Shown here: positions 1-64,000 of the stretch, one piece after another
How the letters are laid out: each line of letters starts with the position of its first letter
Position numbering within the stretch: the first letter of the stretch is position 1
Assembly: GCF_021018895.1 (NCBI RefSeq)
Contig: NC_079386.1
Span: forward strand, 1,178,001 to 1,242,000
Source of the DNA: Seriola aureovittata
Taxonomy: Eukaryota; Chordata; Actinopteri; Carangiformes; Carangidae
DNA length: 64,000 nucleotides
Reading direction: 5' to 3'
Position numbers and translations under genes: made by a program
Notes under the pieces: generated by a model
Told to the model about the DNA's origin: nothing
Database searches by the model: none
The model's input: the letters and a program-made list of their open reading frames with translations, nothing else

Positions 1-1140
1 TTAAAGCCTGACCTGCTGATCCAGTTTTATTTCTTATAACTATAATTGACAGTTACACAAACATTTGTGTTTTCTTCACTCAAGGTGAAGAGCGTACACG
101 TGAACAGCATCTTGTGTGAGTTCGACCGGCACAGAATAGGATATCTGAGACTGATCATCCGGTCACTGATTGTAGCCGATCAACATGAAACTGGCCTTTT
201 TCTTGGTGCATGTAGTTTTGGACTGTTAGTGGACAAAATAGATACTTGAAGATGTCACGTTGGTCTGTGGGTAATAATTTCTTCCTGGCATTTTATTGAC
301 AAAACAATAAGTTGACTTATTTAAAAAAAAAAAAAACAATCGGTAATCTGTCATTAAAATAATAGTTACTTGCAGTGTTCCCAGTAGGGCTGGGACAATA
401 CTCTTATCTACTGATTCAATACTATCATGATATTTTGTTGCCGAATCAATATGTATTGCAATTTCTTTAAGTATTGCGATTTGATATTTCAATTTTTGTT
501 TCCTTTTTAACACTACACCATGAGAAAAAGGTGATTTTTCCCACCATGGGAAAATAGTCTCTATCTCTACTACAGAGTAGAGATAGAGACTATATATATC
601 ATATTTTGAATTACAAAAACCTCCCAATGCTTTCAGGCTAACCAGCTAGCTAGCTGTTATTACACTAGCTCAGTATAACTAATAAAATTAATATCGATTC
701 AGGAATAAGCATGGCAATACAAAGTCAATAGTTTCTTTTTTCCTCAGGGTGTCGGATTGAGTGGTTTTCTTCGACTAATGCTCCAAAACTAACAGATATT
801 GAGTTTACTTCGACATGAGACAAACAACAGAAGCACGTTGTCAAATTTAAGAAGTTGCAAGTTGAGAATTTTGGTATTGTTGCTTTAAAAATTACATGAT
901 TTATTGATTACTAAAATATTTGGGTTAATTTTCCTGTTGCTCAATTAATAGGTACAAGCATAATTTAATATTGTTTTCATTGTTTTTAATTTTTCTTTCG
1001 TTTTGAGATTAATTAAAAATGTAATAAATGTATATATTTGAGTGTTTTTATTTTGCCCTGACTGAAGAGAGGCAGCACTGTATCGGATCACATTCAGAGT
1101 GTCAGGGTTCAGACAGTGACTGTGTTGCTCTGTGTTGCAG
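1..1140 (+). other. mad2l1: mad2l1 intron 2, 3' part
   Basis: This AT-rich stretch precedes the first visible mad2l1 exon and ends in a good acceptor (TGTGTTGCAG at 1131-1140). I searched it for mad2l1 exon 2 and found nothing, so that exon lies left of the window. It holds a perfect 18-bp hairpin (554-593), a poly-A run near 321-335 and, around 388-480, a 'gggctgggacaata' sequence typical of degraded teleost DNA-transposon ends. An open frame at 46-249 resembles no protein I recognise. Confidence 0.7.
554..593. repeat. Perfect 18-bp inverted repeat with 4-nt loop
   Basis: Positions 554-571 are the exact reverse complement of 576-593, with ACAG as the loop. The arms are built on a tagagata core and run into a TATATA tract. 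The surrounding sequence looks like a degraded miniature transposon, so this is more likely part of a mobile-element relic than an RNA gene. Confidence 0.85.
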
Positions 1141-1261
1141 AGTGGCTGTTTGAGTGCACAGTGCAGAAGCTGGTGTTGGTGATCACATGTCTGGAAACCA
1201 ACGAGGTGCTGGAGAGATGGCAGTTTGACATCGAATGTGACAAGTCGGCCAAGGAGAGCAG
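1141..1261 (+). CDS. mad2l1: mad2l1 coding exon 3
   Basis: The exon is entered two bases into a codon and left two bases into another (121 nt). It encodes WLFECTVQKLVLV through DKSAKES. The acceptor is GTTGCAG and the donor GTCAGC. Conservation with vertebrate MAD2L1 is near complete. Confidence 0.96.
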
Positions 1262-2069
1262 GTCAGCTCCCCTACTGTTTATTTAGCAGCATTCTTTAAA
1301 TAGCTGAACAGTCTTTGAGACTGTTCTACTTCAGTTTAGGCGATGAATAATGATAATGAATTTTTATGGTTTTGTAACATTTAATGGCAAAATTTCTCAA
1401 TCTGTGTTCTGTGACCAAGTGGCAGTTAAAGCAGCTCAATCTCTGCTGCCAGAAACACTCAGTAGAGAGACTGTGAGTAGTCTGTGCGGTGGCTTATTAG
1501 CACCCATGGTTATGTTTAATTGTGAGGACATATGTTGTGGACATCAGTCCTCTGTAGAGAGCATTGCCTTGCCTGTTCATACAGCTGGACACATGTTCAT
1601 GGTGGCCTTTGTAACACTGCTCTTCTTCAGTGTGTGTGTACACACAGTTCTTAAAATAATGTTTGCCTGTGTTTCCCAGTGTTCCCAGAGAGAAGTCCAT
1701 CAAGACCATTCAGGATGAGATCCGCTCTGTCATCAGACAGATAACAGCCACAGTCACTTTCCTGCCTCTGCTGGAGATGCCATGTGAGTCACCAGACACT
1801 TTTCAATTTGTCTTATTTTCACTTTTGGATTCTATGTGTGTAAATGCGTCAGTTGACTGATCCTTTTGACTCACTGGCCCTTGCCCCCTCTTCCAGGTGC
1901 ATTTGACCTCCTGGTCTACACAGACAAAGATCTGGTGGTTCCTGAGAAGTGGGAAGAGTCGGGACCACAGATCATCAACCAATCAGAGGAGGTGCGTTTA
2001 CGTTCCTTCACCACCTCCATCCACAAGGTGAATAGCATGGTGGCGTACAAGAGGACCGACTCCGTTTGA
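1141..2069 (+). CDS. mad2l1: MAD2-like spindle checkpoint protein, 3' part (three exons)
   Basis: MAD2L1 is a HORMA-domain protein of the spindle assembly checkpoint. At unattached kinetochores it changes from the open to the closed form on MAD1, then binds CDC20 and restrains the anaphase-promoting complex. The visible exons (1141-1261, 1680-1783, 1897-2069) splice in phase and give 131 complete residues, equal to Trp75 to the end of the 205-residue human protein. They include the very conserved stretches VLERWQFDIECDK, IQDEIRSVIRQITATVTFLP and TDKDLVVPEKWEESGPQ, and the C-terminal safety-belt region ending HKVNSMVAYKRTDSV. The N-terminal exons are outside the window. The gene converges on pde5a. 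No break or frameshift is seen. Confidence 0.97.
1680..1783 (+). CDS. mad2l1: mad2l1 coding exon 4
   Basis: This 104-nt exon encodes VPREKSIKTIQDEIR through FLPLLEMP. The acceptor TTTCCCAG ends at 1679 and the donor GTGAGT begins at 1784. A second in-sequence CCCAG eight bases downstream could be mistaken for the acceptor, but only 1680 keeps the reading phase. Confidence 0.95.
1897..2069 (+). CDS. mad2l1: mad2l1 terminal coding exon 5
   Basis: The exon begins after TCTTCCAG and encodes 56 residues from AFDLLVYTDKD to the C-terminus, ending in TGA at 2067-2069. This is the mobile safety-belt half of the HORMA fold, which closes over CDC20 or MAD1 peptides. It ends in RTDSV, where human has IPVND. 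Confidence 0.97.
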
Positions 2070-2403
2070 ACGTCCCCTCAACCCCACGAGCTGTACATAA
2101 CCACCACTGCCCTTTATAGAAACAGTAGATTTTTACACTGCCCCGTCCTGCGTCTCTGTCCCAGTACTCTGCGTGTTCTCCTGCTTTCCCTCTCCGAACC
2201 TCACCTCGTCTCCTTTGTGTTTTTGAGAAGGATGTGTGGACAACATTCTCCGTCTACACTGATGTAAATATTTCTCATAAGCAGTGATTTGTCCTCTAGG
2301 AACAATCTTTTCTCTATGTTGTTTCCTCTTTCTCTCAAGTTGTCGAGCTCTGTTTTAGAAGCTAGTGGTTTATATGTTTAACTTTTATAAAACGTCATCA
2401 AAA

Positions 2404-2409
2404 AATAAA
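2404..2409 (+). terminator. mad2l1: Candidate mad2l1 polyadenylation signal
   Basis: A canonical AATAAA lies 335 nt past the mad2l1 stop and is followed by T- and GT-rich sequence (TTTGCT, GTGGT). It would give a 3' UTR of about 350 nt. Later A-rich sites exist near 2729-2750. Confidence 0.5.
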
Positions 2410-3774
2410 TGTGATTTGCTCTGTCACCCAGGTTGCTTTGTGGTATTACTGCTTCTGACCAAGAGGTGGCAGTGCAACATTAACAGAATTTGGAGTGTGA
2501 AGTTGGCTCATGGTGATGGTGTGTGTGTCTTTGTAGTGTACAGTTTTCCAAATTATACAGAACACATAGATAATGAGCATTATTCTTTAATGGGACATAC
2601 CATTTACTTGGTTCACAGTGTTCACTGGTGTCGAGAGTTGCAGATGTGGAACACCTTCTTCACGACAGTACCATATCAGCATATTACATTTTCTCACCTG
2701 CAGCAGACACCCACATATCTCTCATCTTAAAAAAAAAAAAAAAAAAAACCCAAAAACGTTCTCTCTGGTGAAATGCCCTCTCATGTACATGCAACAAAAC
2801 AAAAAGAGAAGCAAATTTCTCTGAAACAACCCAGAGACTGAAGCAGTTAGGAAATAATAGATACTTAGTTTTTTGAAAAAGTACAGAGGTCAGGCAACAG
2901 GCACATGTACTACACTCCTGGAGACTTCTTTTTTTTTAGTACAAAACAACCACAGATACAAATGAGCTGTCTGAACATGTGCGCCTACAAAAGTGCTTCG
3001 GTTGAGACCAAGCTGGCTGGCCTCCTTCTTACTGGTAATAAAATGCACATAGGTGGCACCTATTGTGCGTACAGAGTAGTAAAGTGTAAAGTGATCTGGA
3101 TGAAGGCAGTTGAATGCGGAAGTGTGAGTAAATGACCGACACCATCTTTACTATCATAAACCTTCAGACCCTGTTATGCACTAACTACAAACTGGTAATT
3201 ACATAAAAAGGTGTTTGAGAGCAGAGGATGAAATCATGCGTTTTACTGGGCGATGCACACCGGCCTCACAGCTATGGTCTTCCACTGGTTTGTATCCGAT
3301 AGAAGCCGTTTGCTGTTCGCCACGGAGCAGAATCACTGGATCATGTGGAGATTCATTTTTTTCTGGAGGGAATTCGACAGTGGTTTTTGGGGAAATTTGC
3401 TCACAGCTGGTCATTCAACCTGAATACTTCTTTGGGTATCAGTCAGTCAAAGCTGGCATTGAGTGGCTGGTCAGATTTCTTTTCGGATAGATATAGTTAG
3501 ATATAATTAGACTTTGAATGAATATTTGCTCATTTAAATATTTTGTGTAGGCAAAGTTTGGCTTCTTTTGTTTCACTGAAAATGGGTTTTGTTTCCTCAA
3601 AGCAAAGTATTATTAGTTAAAAGCAGTATTCTTCAAAGCAATCGATCAAAGTATTGTTTTGTATGGGGACCAAAAAACTCCCAGTCCTGGTGTGGACATT
3701 CAAGGGAGCAGTTTTACTGGTTAATGGTTTAATTAGTTTATAACAGATTATATTTTCTCTCGTATCTCTTTAAT

Positions 3775-3860
3775 CTTCTGCTGGTGGTGACCCCTCAGAT
3801 TTACCTTGGGGCCCCTTTGGTGGTCCAAACCACTAGGTTGGGAACCTCTGCTCTATGGGC
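3775..3860 (-). mobile_element. Fragment of a hAT-type repeat end
   Basis: The sequence runs '...gtccaaaccactaggttgggaacctctgct'. It matches the recurring terminal motif CAGtGGTTCCCAACC of many hAT-derived repeats, read in reverse. Only one end is recognisable. The assignment is from memory of the motif, not a search. Confidence 0.4.
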
Positions 3861-5559
3861 TGAAACGTTTGGCCATGTGTCACAAGAAACTGTAGTATGC
3901 TAGAAAGTTTTAGACAGCAGTGGTTTCCAGATACATTCAGAATTATTTTGTACGATGAAAACTTCTCACCAACTCCATTCTAAAATGATGCTTTGCAGTA
4001 GTAATAGAAACCTGAATGTAGTGGTGAATGTGTCTCATGCACCAATTTAATCCAATGAGTTTAAGGATTGATAGAAAGGTCTTTGTAAATTTAAGTCATG
4101 ATGTCTTTTGATGTCTGACCAGCATGTCAGATTTGTGGAAATAGGAATGACGTGTGATGGCACAGAAAGCATTGCAAATAGACCTGAACTAAACCTGTGC
4201 CGTCTTCAACTACATTCTATTGTTGGCTGAAATGGATGTGACATCAAAGCAATAAATCCCAACTGTGTGGTCAGGACGTCCATAATCCACATTTTGCTCC
4301 ATCATTCACTTATAAAAATGGGATGTAAAAACAGCCTCTTATAGAGGGAAGGCATTAATGGGTGCACATTGATGTGGACAAATATTTTTTTTCTTTTAAC
4401 TGAATTGGTCCTATTTTATCACAACAAGGCAGTGGAAGAATCTAGACCAGTTTCCCTTTGAAATTGCAGGCCTAGTCTTTGGCTATTTTACATTTTGAAA
4501 AAAAAAAAAAACCCTCAATAACACTAGACAGAACATTTCCAAATGTCATCTGAAAGAGTTGTTCCCAAGAAAGATCCTTCAAAAAAGCAGAGATGCTATT
4601 TTTAACTATGAAAACTACATTTCCTATATAAAGAACTGTGTGCTCTCGACAAAAGGAAGGATGACCTTATAATATAGAAACTCTAATAAATATATAAAAC
4701 AAAAATAAATATGCAATAGTTAAGACAATGAGTGAAAAATGTTACAAAAGACTCAAACCCTTGTAGTGTGTGTGCTGTGAACAAAGACATATTTAACAAG
4801 CATATCAGATTATTGTGACACTATTTAAAGTATATAGTAAGTACGATATCTGTAGCCCACTGGGACGGCGTCGATCTCTAAGGATCTGTCTTACCGTTCA
4901 GTGTTCCTCTAAGATTCACTACCTCTGAGAGATAGTGGAGGTGAGACTTCAAGGTAGGTAGACTTCAAGATGAAAGCCACTCTGTGCAAAAATAAAAAGA
5001 GCTATGGTAATAAATATAGCTTAGTGCTGACTGTTATTGTCTCTGGTGAGTGACGGCTATATAAGAATGGTGACAACAGGAAGACAAGTCTCACAAAGTT
5101 TGATGAAATGAGCCTACTCTCTGAAACCTGTTTCTCACGTGACAGCTAAATTAAGCTGATATAAGAATTTTTTTTTTTTAAAGGTTTTATATTAAGGGGT
5201 TCTACAGCTTATTTTTTGTAGTTTTGGCCATTTGTTATATGTACTCACCTAAAGTCACTGAGATCTGGGGAGATGGTGAAATGACTACAACAAAGACATG
5301 AGCAGTGAGATGATCAGACAGGTTGTAAACAAACCAAAGTGTAACTATTTCATGGAAACTACTTCATTTGGAGTAAAACTGAAAGTGAAATGTTAGTTAT
5401 AGTCCTTCGCTGTGACCAACTACACGACTGCTTCAGCAAGTCTGGCAAACTGTGATGGATGTTTACAGCAGACATTCTGGCTGAGTTTGCTCGTCCCTGA
5501 CATTTCCTGCTTGAAACGCAAATAACATTCCCATCATTTTTAGCTGTACTTTGTTTTTA

Positions 5560-5750
5560 GTGCTAATTGTCCAATGTTATGTTAGCATGCTAACATGCTA
5601 AAATGATATGATGGACATGGGAAACATTAAACAATACCTCACAACTGTACCCTAAACCCAGTGTATTAGCATTTTGCATGCTTATGTTAGCATTTAGCTC
5701 AAAGCACTGCTGTGCCTGACTGTTATCATGGCTCTCAGTCTTGTTTATTG
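5560..5750. repeat. Dispersed teleost repeat with TGTTAGCATGCTAACA palindrome
   Basis: A perfect 16-bp palindrome lies at 5580-5595. Copies of 'tgctaaaatgat', 'ttagcatttagctcaaagcac' and 'gctgtgcctgac' follow. This word order is characteristic of a common teleost interspersed repeat, probably a LINE 3' region. The exact family is unresolved. Confidence 0.55.
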
Positions 5751-6037
5751 ATGCTGCTGTATTCCCAGATCTGAGTGATTAACTTGGTGAGTACACACTA
5801 ATTATTACAAATGGCAAGGACCAACCTACTTAAATAAGAGCGGAGGAAGAAAACTTGAAAGAAACTGGAATTCTGTGCTAGAAAGTGTAACATCAGGAAC
5901 AAACTGCCTGTGTTACATGTGTGTGGCGGCTGACGTCGTTGACTCGCTGTGGAGAATGACGTGTGTGTGTGTGTTCACACTCTGCTGCTGCAGCTCTGTC
6001 TCTCTACAGAGAGTTTACAGGTTACTGGAATGTTGGA

Positions 6038-6071
6038 TTTATTGTCATTATAAATTAATTTCTGATTTATT
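6038..6071 (-). terminator. pde5a: Candidate pde5a polyadenylation signals
   Basis: Two AATAAA hexamers occur on the minus strand, at 6071-6066 and 6043-6038. They lie about 440-470 nt past the pde5a stop. Either would give a short 3' UTR. Longer 3' UTRs using later signals cannot be excluded. Confidence 0.4.
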
Positions 6072-6504
6072 TTAGACAGAAAACATCACCATATATGTTT
6101 CACATTTTACACATGAAAAATAGGCTCTACCCAGTAACACGTGTCGAAATGAAAATCACGATGTTCCTCAGCCACCACACACATGCCACACACACAGTGT
6201 GTTCCTGGCCTAAGAAGTGTTAGAAAAACTTTTGGCATAAGTTGGGATCTGAACCTGCTCTAAGATTGCTAAAGACAAGTGTATCTGCCCTCTTATCAAA
6301 CCAAATCTAGTGGTTCTTTCACTACATAATCTTTTCCTGGTAGGGAGATATATTTTTGGTCACTTTCCTTGCACAAGGCATCTTATTTGTTCTTTCTTTT
6401 CATATCCTGTATCTCATGCTAATTTCATGAAAGTTTGTGACACCAGATTGGACAGGGCGAACCCTGGGAATTTGTGTTGGTCAAAAGCCAAACTGGCTGT
6501 GGGA

Positions 6505-62378
<55,874 letters not shown>

Positions 62379-62468
62379 GGCGCGAAGGCGACAACAGAGT
62401 CTCCCGCTGAGAGCTCCGGTTACCGGCTACATGTATACGCGGAGAATCCGGTACCGAATAACGTGTAC

Positions 62469-62473
62469 GGAGA

Positions 62474-62504
<31 letters not shown>

Positions 62505-62533
62505 CAGCTCAGAGAGAGAGAGAGAGAGAGAGC
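62469..62533. repeat. (GA)n tract in pde5a 5' flank
   Basis: Two GA runs are split by a short CAGCTC interruption. They are CT-rich on the sense strand, as in many TATA-poor promoters. Confidence 0.92.
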
Positions 62534-62623
62534 AGCTCGCGGGCCGGTTGGTCGGTGCGCGCGGATCATAAAGCGGTGACTGTGCTCTTCCTACTTGGTG
62601 AAGCGACTGTTGGAGGATTGTGA

Positions 62624-62655
<32 letters not shown>

Positions 62656-62703
62656 TTACCCCCTTTCTCATAGGCTTCTCATACGCCTATTATAAAAGAC
62701 GCC

Positions 62704-62720
62704 ACAACAACAACAACAAC

Positions 62721-62757
<37 letters not shown>
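62704..62757. repeat. (AAC)n followed by (AC)n
   Basis: Seven AAC units pass directly into about 18 AC units, upstream of pde5a. Confidence 0.93.
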
Positions 62758-62760
<3 letters not shown>

Positions 62761-64000
62761 CTAAATATAGGAAGGATATTAGCATAATGAAATATTATAG
62801 GCTACTTTAGACACACTATTTAAAAAATATGGTTGGAAACAGCCCACTGATGATATAGGAAAATAATACAATGCATAAAGTATCCTAATGGTGAGTATAT
62901 TGTGTATTATTATTATTTTGCATTCAGTTTGCTTTATTAACTAATCTAAATAGATTTGTGTTGCCAAATGATATAATGGAAAACAGTACATGAAAGTGGG
63001 AGAACTGCAAAACCAGAACAGTGATTTATACATTTTAGTTAAAGCTTCCATGCGTTGCAGATTATTACTGTATATGTGAAAAAAGTAATATAGAGCTTTT
63101 AGTGTCCCTGAGCCGATAAGTCTAAGTCTGACAGATGTGTTTTATTTCATTTTATTTAAAAGCGACCATGTGCGGCTTTCAACATAAATGTCAGCATTAC
63201 TCCTGGACCGGATTGTAGCTTCAAGTCATCAAGTGATGTCACCTGAGTCAGAAGAGACAAGTTTGAAAAGTTCACAAAAATAGGGCTGCAGGGTTAGAGA
63301 GGAGTGAGCTCACCCGAGCTCTGTGCACCCATTTAGTAATGAATAGTAATTTAGTATTTGACTTGGATAAGTTTGGAGAACTCACAAGGGACAGAATAAA
63401 GGATTAATGGTCAAAATCGAAGCAGCAGAGTGTTAGTATATTCTTACATTTAGTCTGGGTCGAGCTCTGGATCCTGATGCAGTTCAGTAGATTGTCTTTG
63501 TTTGATCCTCCCTGCTCGGCAAATAAAATAAATTCCACATCCCTAGTTTATCAGTAGTAGTAGTGTATTCTGTTAAAGAGGTTTATTGTCTAACGCACAG
63601 TAAAATAAACCCAATGGCATTATAAAAATACACTCGTGAGAAGCTGCATCCAATTTCATCTATTACTATAAGTAGACAGGTAAATGTACTGTAGTTTGCC
63701 AGGTGATCATCTATCTGTCTTATGTCTCTCCACCTCTTTCTGCCTTTGAAAATGACTCAATTCATTTTAAAACGTTCTCTGAAAACACTTTAAAGTCTCC
63801 TACATAAAATCTCCAGAAAATAACCAGTCTCAGGGGAAGTGCCCTGGGAAGGTCAGAGGGAGAACATTCTGACATTCTCCAAGCGAAGATTTCTTGTGGT
63901 CAAAGATTTACAGTCATTCTTAGAATAGTTCGTCTGGTCTTTCAGTAGAATATCGCATCAGAGGAACCTAAAGTAATCTTCTGTGGAGGTTCGACACACG
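62761..64000. other. Upstream intergenic sequence
   Basis: AT-rich sequence with no recognisable exon, RNA gene or repeat family. Open frames are short and lack homology that I can see. Confidence 0.5.

Larger units (their letters stand above)
2070..6504. other. Intergenic region between convergent mad2l1 and pde5a
   Basis: No coding exon is recognisable here. The left end is mad2l1 3' UTR and the right end is pde5a 3' UTR. The middle is AT-rich with short poly-A/T runs (2729-2747, 4498-4512, 5169-5180), a hAT-like repeat end near 3775-3860 and a teleost repeat near 5560-5750. Positions 4895-4981 look like an exon flanked by fair splice sites on the minus strand, but nothing supports its use. 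Confidence 0.6.
62379..62760 (-). promoter_or_regulatory. pde5a: pde5a 5' UTR and proximal flank
   Basis: CpG-rich sequence (62379-62600) surrounds the start. Two GA/CT tracts follow (62469-62533, 62622-62655), then AAC and AC repeats (62704-62757). A TATAAAAG lies on the + strand at 62691-62698. On the minus strand the same site reads TATAATAG, a weaker TATA-like box. A start-stop pair ATGTAG occurs at 62432-62427. The transcription start cannot be fixed from sequence. Confidence 0.45.

Noticed and set aside
46..249. Open frame as a possible mad2l1 exon 2
   Set aside because: It has no similarity to the INSILYQRGIYP region expected there, and its reading phase and splice sites do not fit the next exon.
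1350..1718. 122-codon plus-strand frame between mad2l1 exons
   Set aside because: It reads through intron 3 and overlaps exon 4 in the wrong frame; the spliced frame is clear.

Overview
The window is vertebrate nuclear DNA, almost certainly from a ray-finned (probably percomorph) fish. Genes are split by GT-AG introns, the DNA is AT-rich and packed with CA/TG microsatellites, and it carries several interspersed-repeat types typical of teleosts. I see no bacterial, phage or CRISPR content. Two protein genes account for all convincing coding sequence. They lie tail to tail.

Left edge (1-2069, + strand): the last three coding exons of mad2l1, the spindle-checkpoint HORMA protein. Its first exons lie off the left end. 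Positions 2070-6504 are intergenic: the mad2l1 3' UTR, old repeat fragments and candidate polyadenylation signals for both genes. Positions 6505-62378 (- strand): a complete pde5a gene, the cGMP-specific phosphodiesterase. I could place all 22 coding exons by splice site, reading phase and homology. They join to a 2661-nt open frame (886 residues plus stop) with no frame conflict. The protein has a phosphorylation motif of the cGMP-kinase type, GAF-A, GAF-B and a complete HD-type catalytic domain. Positions 62379-64000 hold its CpG-rich 5' flank, purine and CA repeats, and AT-rich sequence in which I see no gene.

The introns hold decayed transposons: a non-LTR reverse-transcriptase relic, two Penelope-like fragments, a roughly 1.15-kb DNA transposon with terminal inverted repeats, and several short dispersed teleost repeats. 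They also hold a roughly 1-kb minisatellite and about 35 microsatellites. mad2l1 (mitosis) and pde5a (cGMP signalling) have no known joint pathway, so their adjacency is only genomic.

I found no wholly new system. The most unusual signal is that simple repeats sit directly against pde5a splice sites. Exon 7 and exon 16 each lie between a UG tract at the acceptor and a complementary CA tract at the donor in the pre-mRNA. Other points worth checking are a glycine-rich insertion before GAF-A, a Gly-to-Ser change beside the substrate-binding glutamine, a start-stop upstream codon pair, and an inverted repeat carrying CCAAT motifs.
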